6,541 bases of DNA, taken from Betaproteobacteria bacterium (GTDB taxonomy: Bacteria; Pseudomonadota; Gammaproteobacteria; Burkholderiales; Usitatibacteraceae). Position 1 is the stretch's first letter. Each line of letters opens with the position of its first letter. The notes beneath the pieces were generated by a model. It did not search any database. It was not told the DNA's origin and saw only the letters and a program-made list of their open reading frames with translations. The stretch spans positions 1 to 6,541 of the forward strand of contig JANYFH010000134.1 in the NCBI GenBank assembly GCA_025362705.1. The letters are read 5' to 3'. Positions 6,222-6,541 of the stretch are shown piece by piece. The position numbers and the translations under genes are program-made.

Positions 6222-6541
6222 TTATTCGCTGACGATTGCATCCTTGTTGGCGTTGGCGCCCGGCTCACGGCTGGCCCCGCGCTGCGGCGGATCAATCCAA
6301 TAGCGCCGACTTTCCTCACGAAATGTGGACAGCGCAGGTTTACCCTTCGCACCGGCTGCAAATTTGAGCGTAATTGCGCCCAGAAAATCGGTGCGATAAA
6401 CCGGAATTTTGCGTAATGCATATCGCTCCATCACGGCGGCATTAGGGTGGCGAAAGCGGCTCCGGTAACCCACCGGCACCAGCGCCATCGCGGGTGCGAC
6501 GGCATCTATGAACGCGTCGGTCGAGGACGTACGGCTGCCGT
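6222..6541 (-). CDS. comEC: ComEC/Rec2 DNA-uptake channel protein, C-terminal end (5' part outside window)
   Basis: The frame is open from the right edge of the window to the TAA at 6224-6222, about 105 residues. It is the end of the cytoplasmic metallo-beta-lactamase-like domain of ComEC, the inner-membrane channel that takes single-stranded DNA into the cell during natural transformation. Recognisable pieces are GSRTSST (the residues that follow the HH of the HHGS motif in this family), DAVAPAMALVPVGYRSRFRHP, then VMERYALRKIPVYRTDFLGAITL, and a C-terminal SRRYW before a hydrophilic tail of about 25 residues. The ATG at 6488 is internal. Activity cannot be judged because the membrane channel and most of the catalytic domain lie outside the window. 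Identification rests on remembered family motifs and is strong. Confidence 0.88.
   Translation of the reverse strand, partial: GSRTSSTDAFIDAVAPAMALVPVGYRSRFRHPNAAVMERYALRKIPVYRTDFLGAITLKFAAGAKGKPALSTFREESRRYWIDPPQRGASREPGANANKDAIVSE

Overview
The window carries five complete protein genes and two cut off by the window edges, on both strands. No RNA genes, insertion sequences, CRISPR arrays or long repeats were found. The moderately high GC content, the Gram-negative envelope proteins (a lipoprotein with an OmpA-type peptidoglycan-binding domain and an exported FecR-domain protein) and a neighbouring ComEC competence gene point to a proteobacterium. A betaproteobacterium is my best guess, but this is inferred from gene content only.

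Layout, left to right. Bases 1-500 (+) are the C-terminal part of a metallo-beta-lactamase-fold hydrolase. Its stop codon overlaps the probable CTG start (497) of a membrane sensor-phosphatase running to 2605: an N-terminal membrane helix, a periplasmic CHASE2 domain, about three more helices, and a cytoplasmic SpoIIE/RsbU-type PP2C phosphatase. Converging on it from the minus strand is a two-gene unit: an exported FecR-domain protein (3708-3262) followed by an OmpA-domain lipoprotein (3281-2631). Divergent from FecR is a small RsbW-like ATPase/kinase (3796-4215), with only 87 bp between the two start codons. Converging on that is a large minus-strand diguanylate cyclase (about 6073-4349) with dCACHE, HAMP and GGDEF domains. 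The last 320 bases are the C-terminus of ComEC, also on the minus strand.

How the genes may work together (inference). The CHASE2-PP2C protein and the RsbW-like protein are the phosphatase and kinase of a partner-switching pathway. The third expected member, a STAS-domain antagonist, is not in the window. The FecR-domain protein and OmpA lipoprotein would sit in the periplasm or on the cell wall, where a CHASE2 domain could sense them. The cyclase has an intact active site, an RxxD inhibitory site and what looks like a complete amino-acid-binding motif in its dCACHE domain. Envelope sensing, partner switching and c-di-GMP signalling are therefore side by side here, but the sequence does not show that they are functionally linked.
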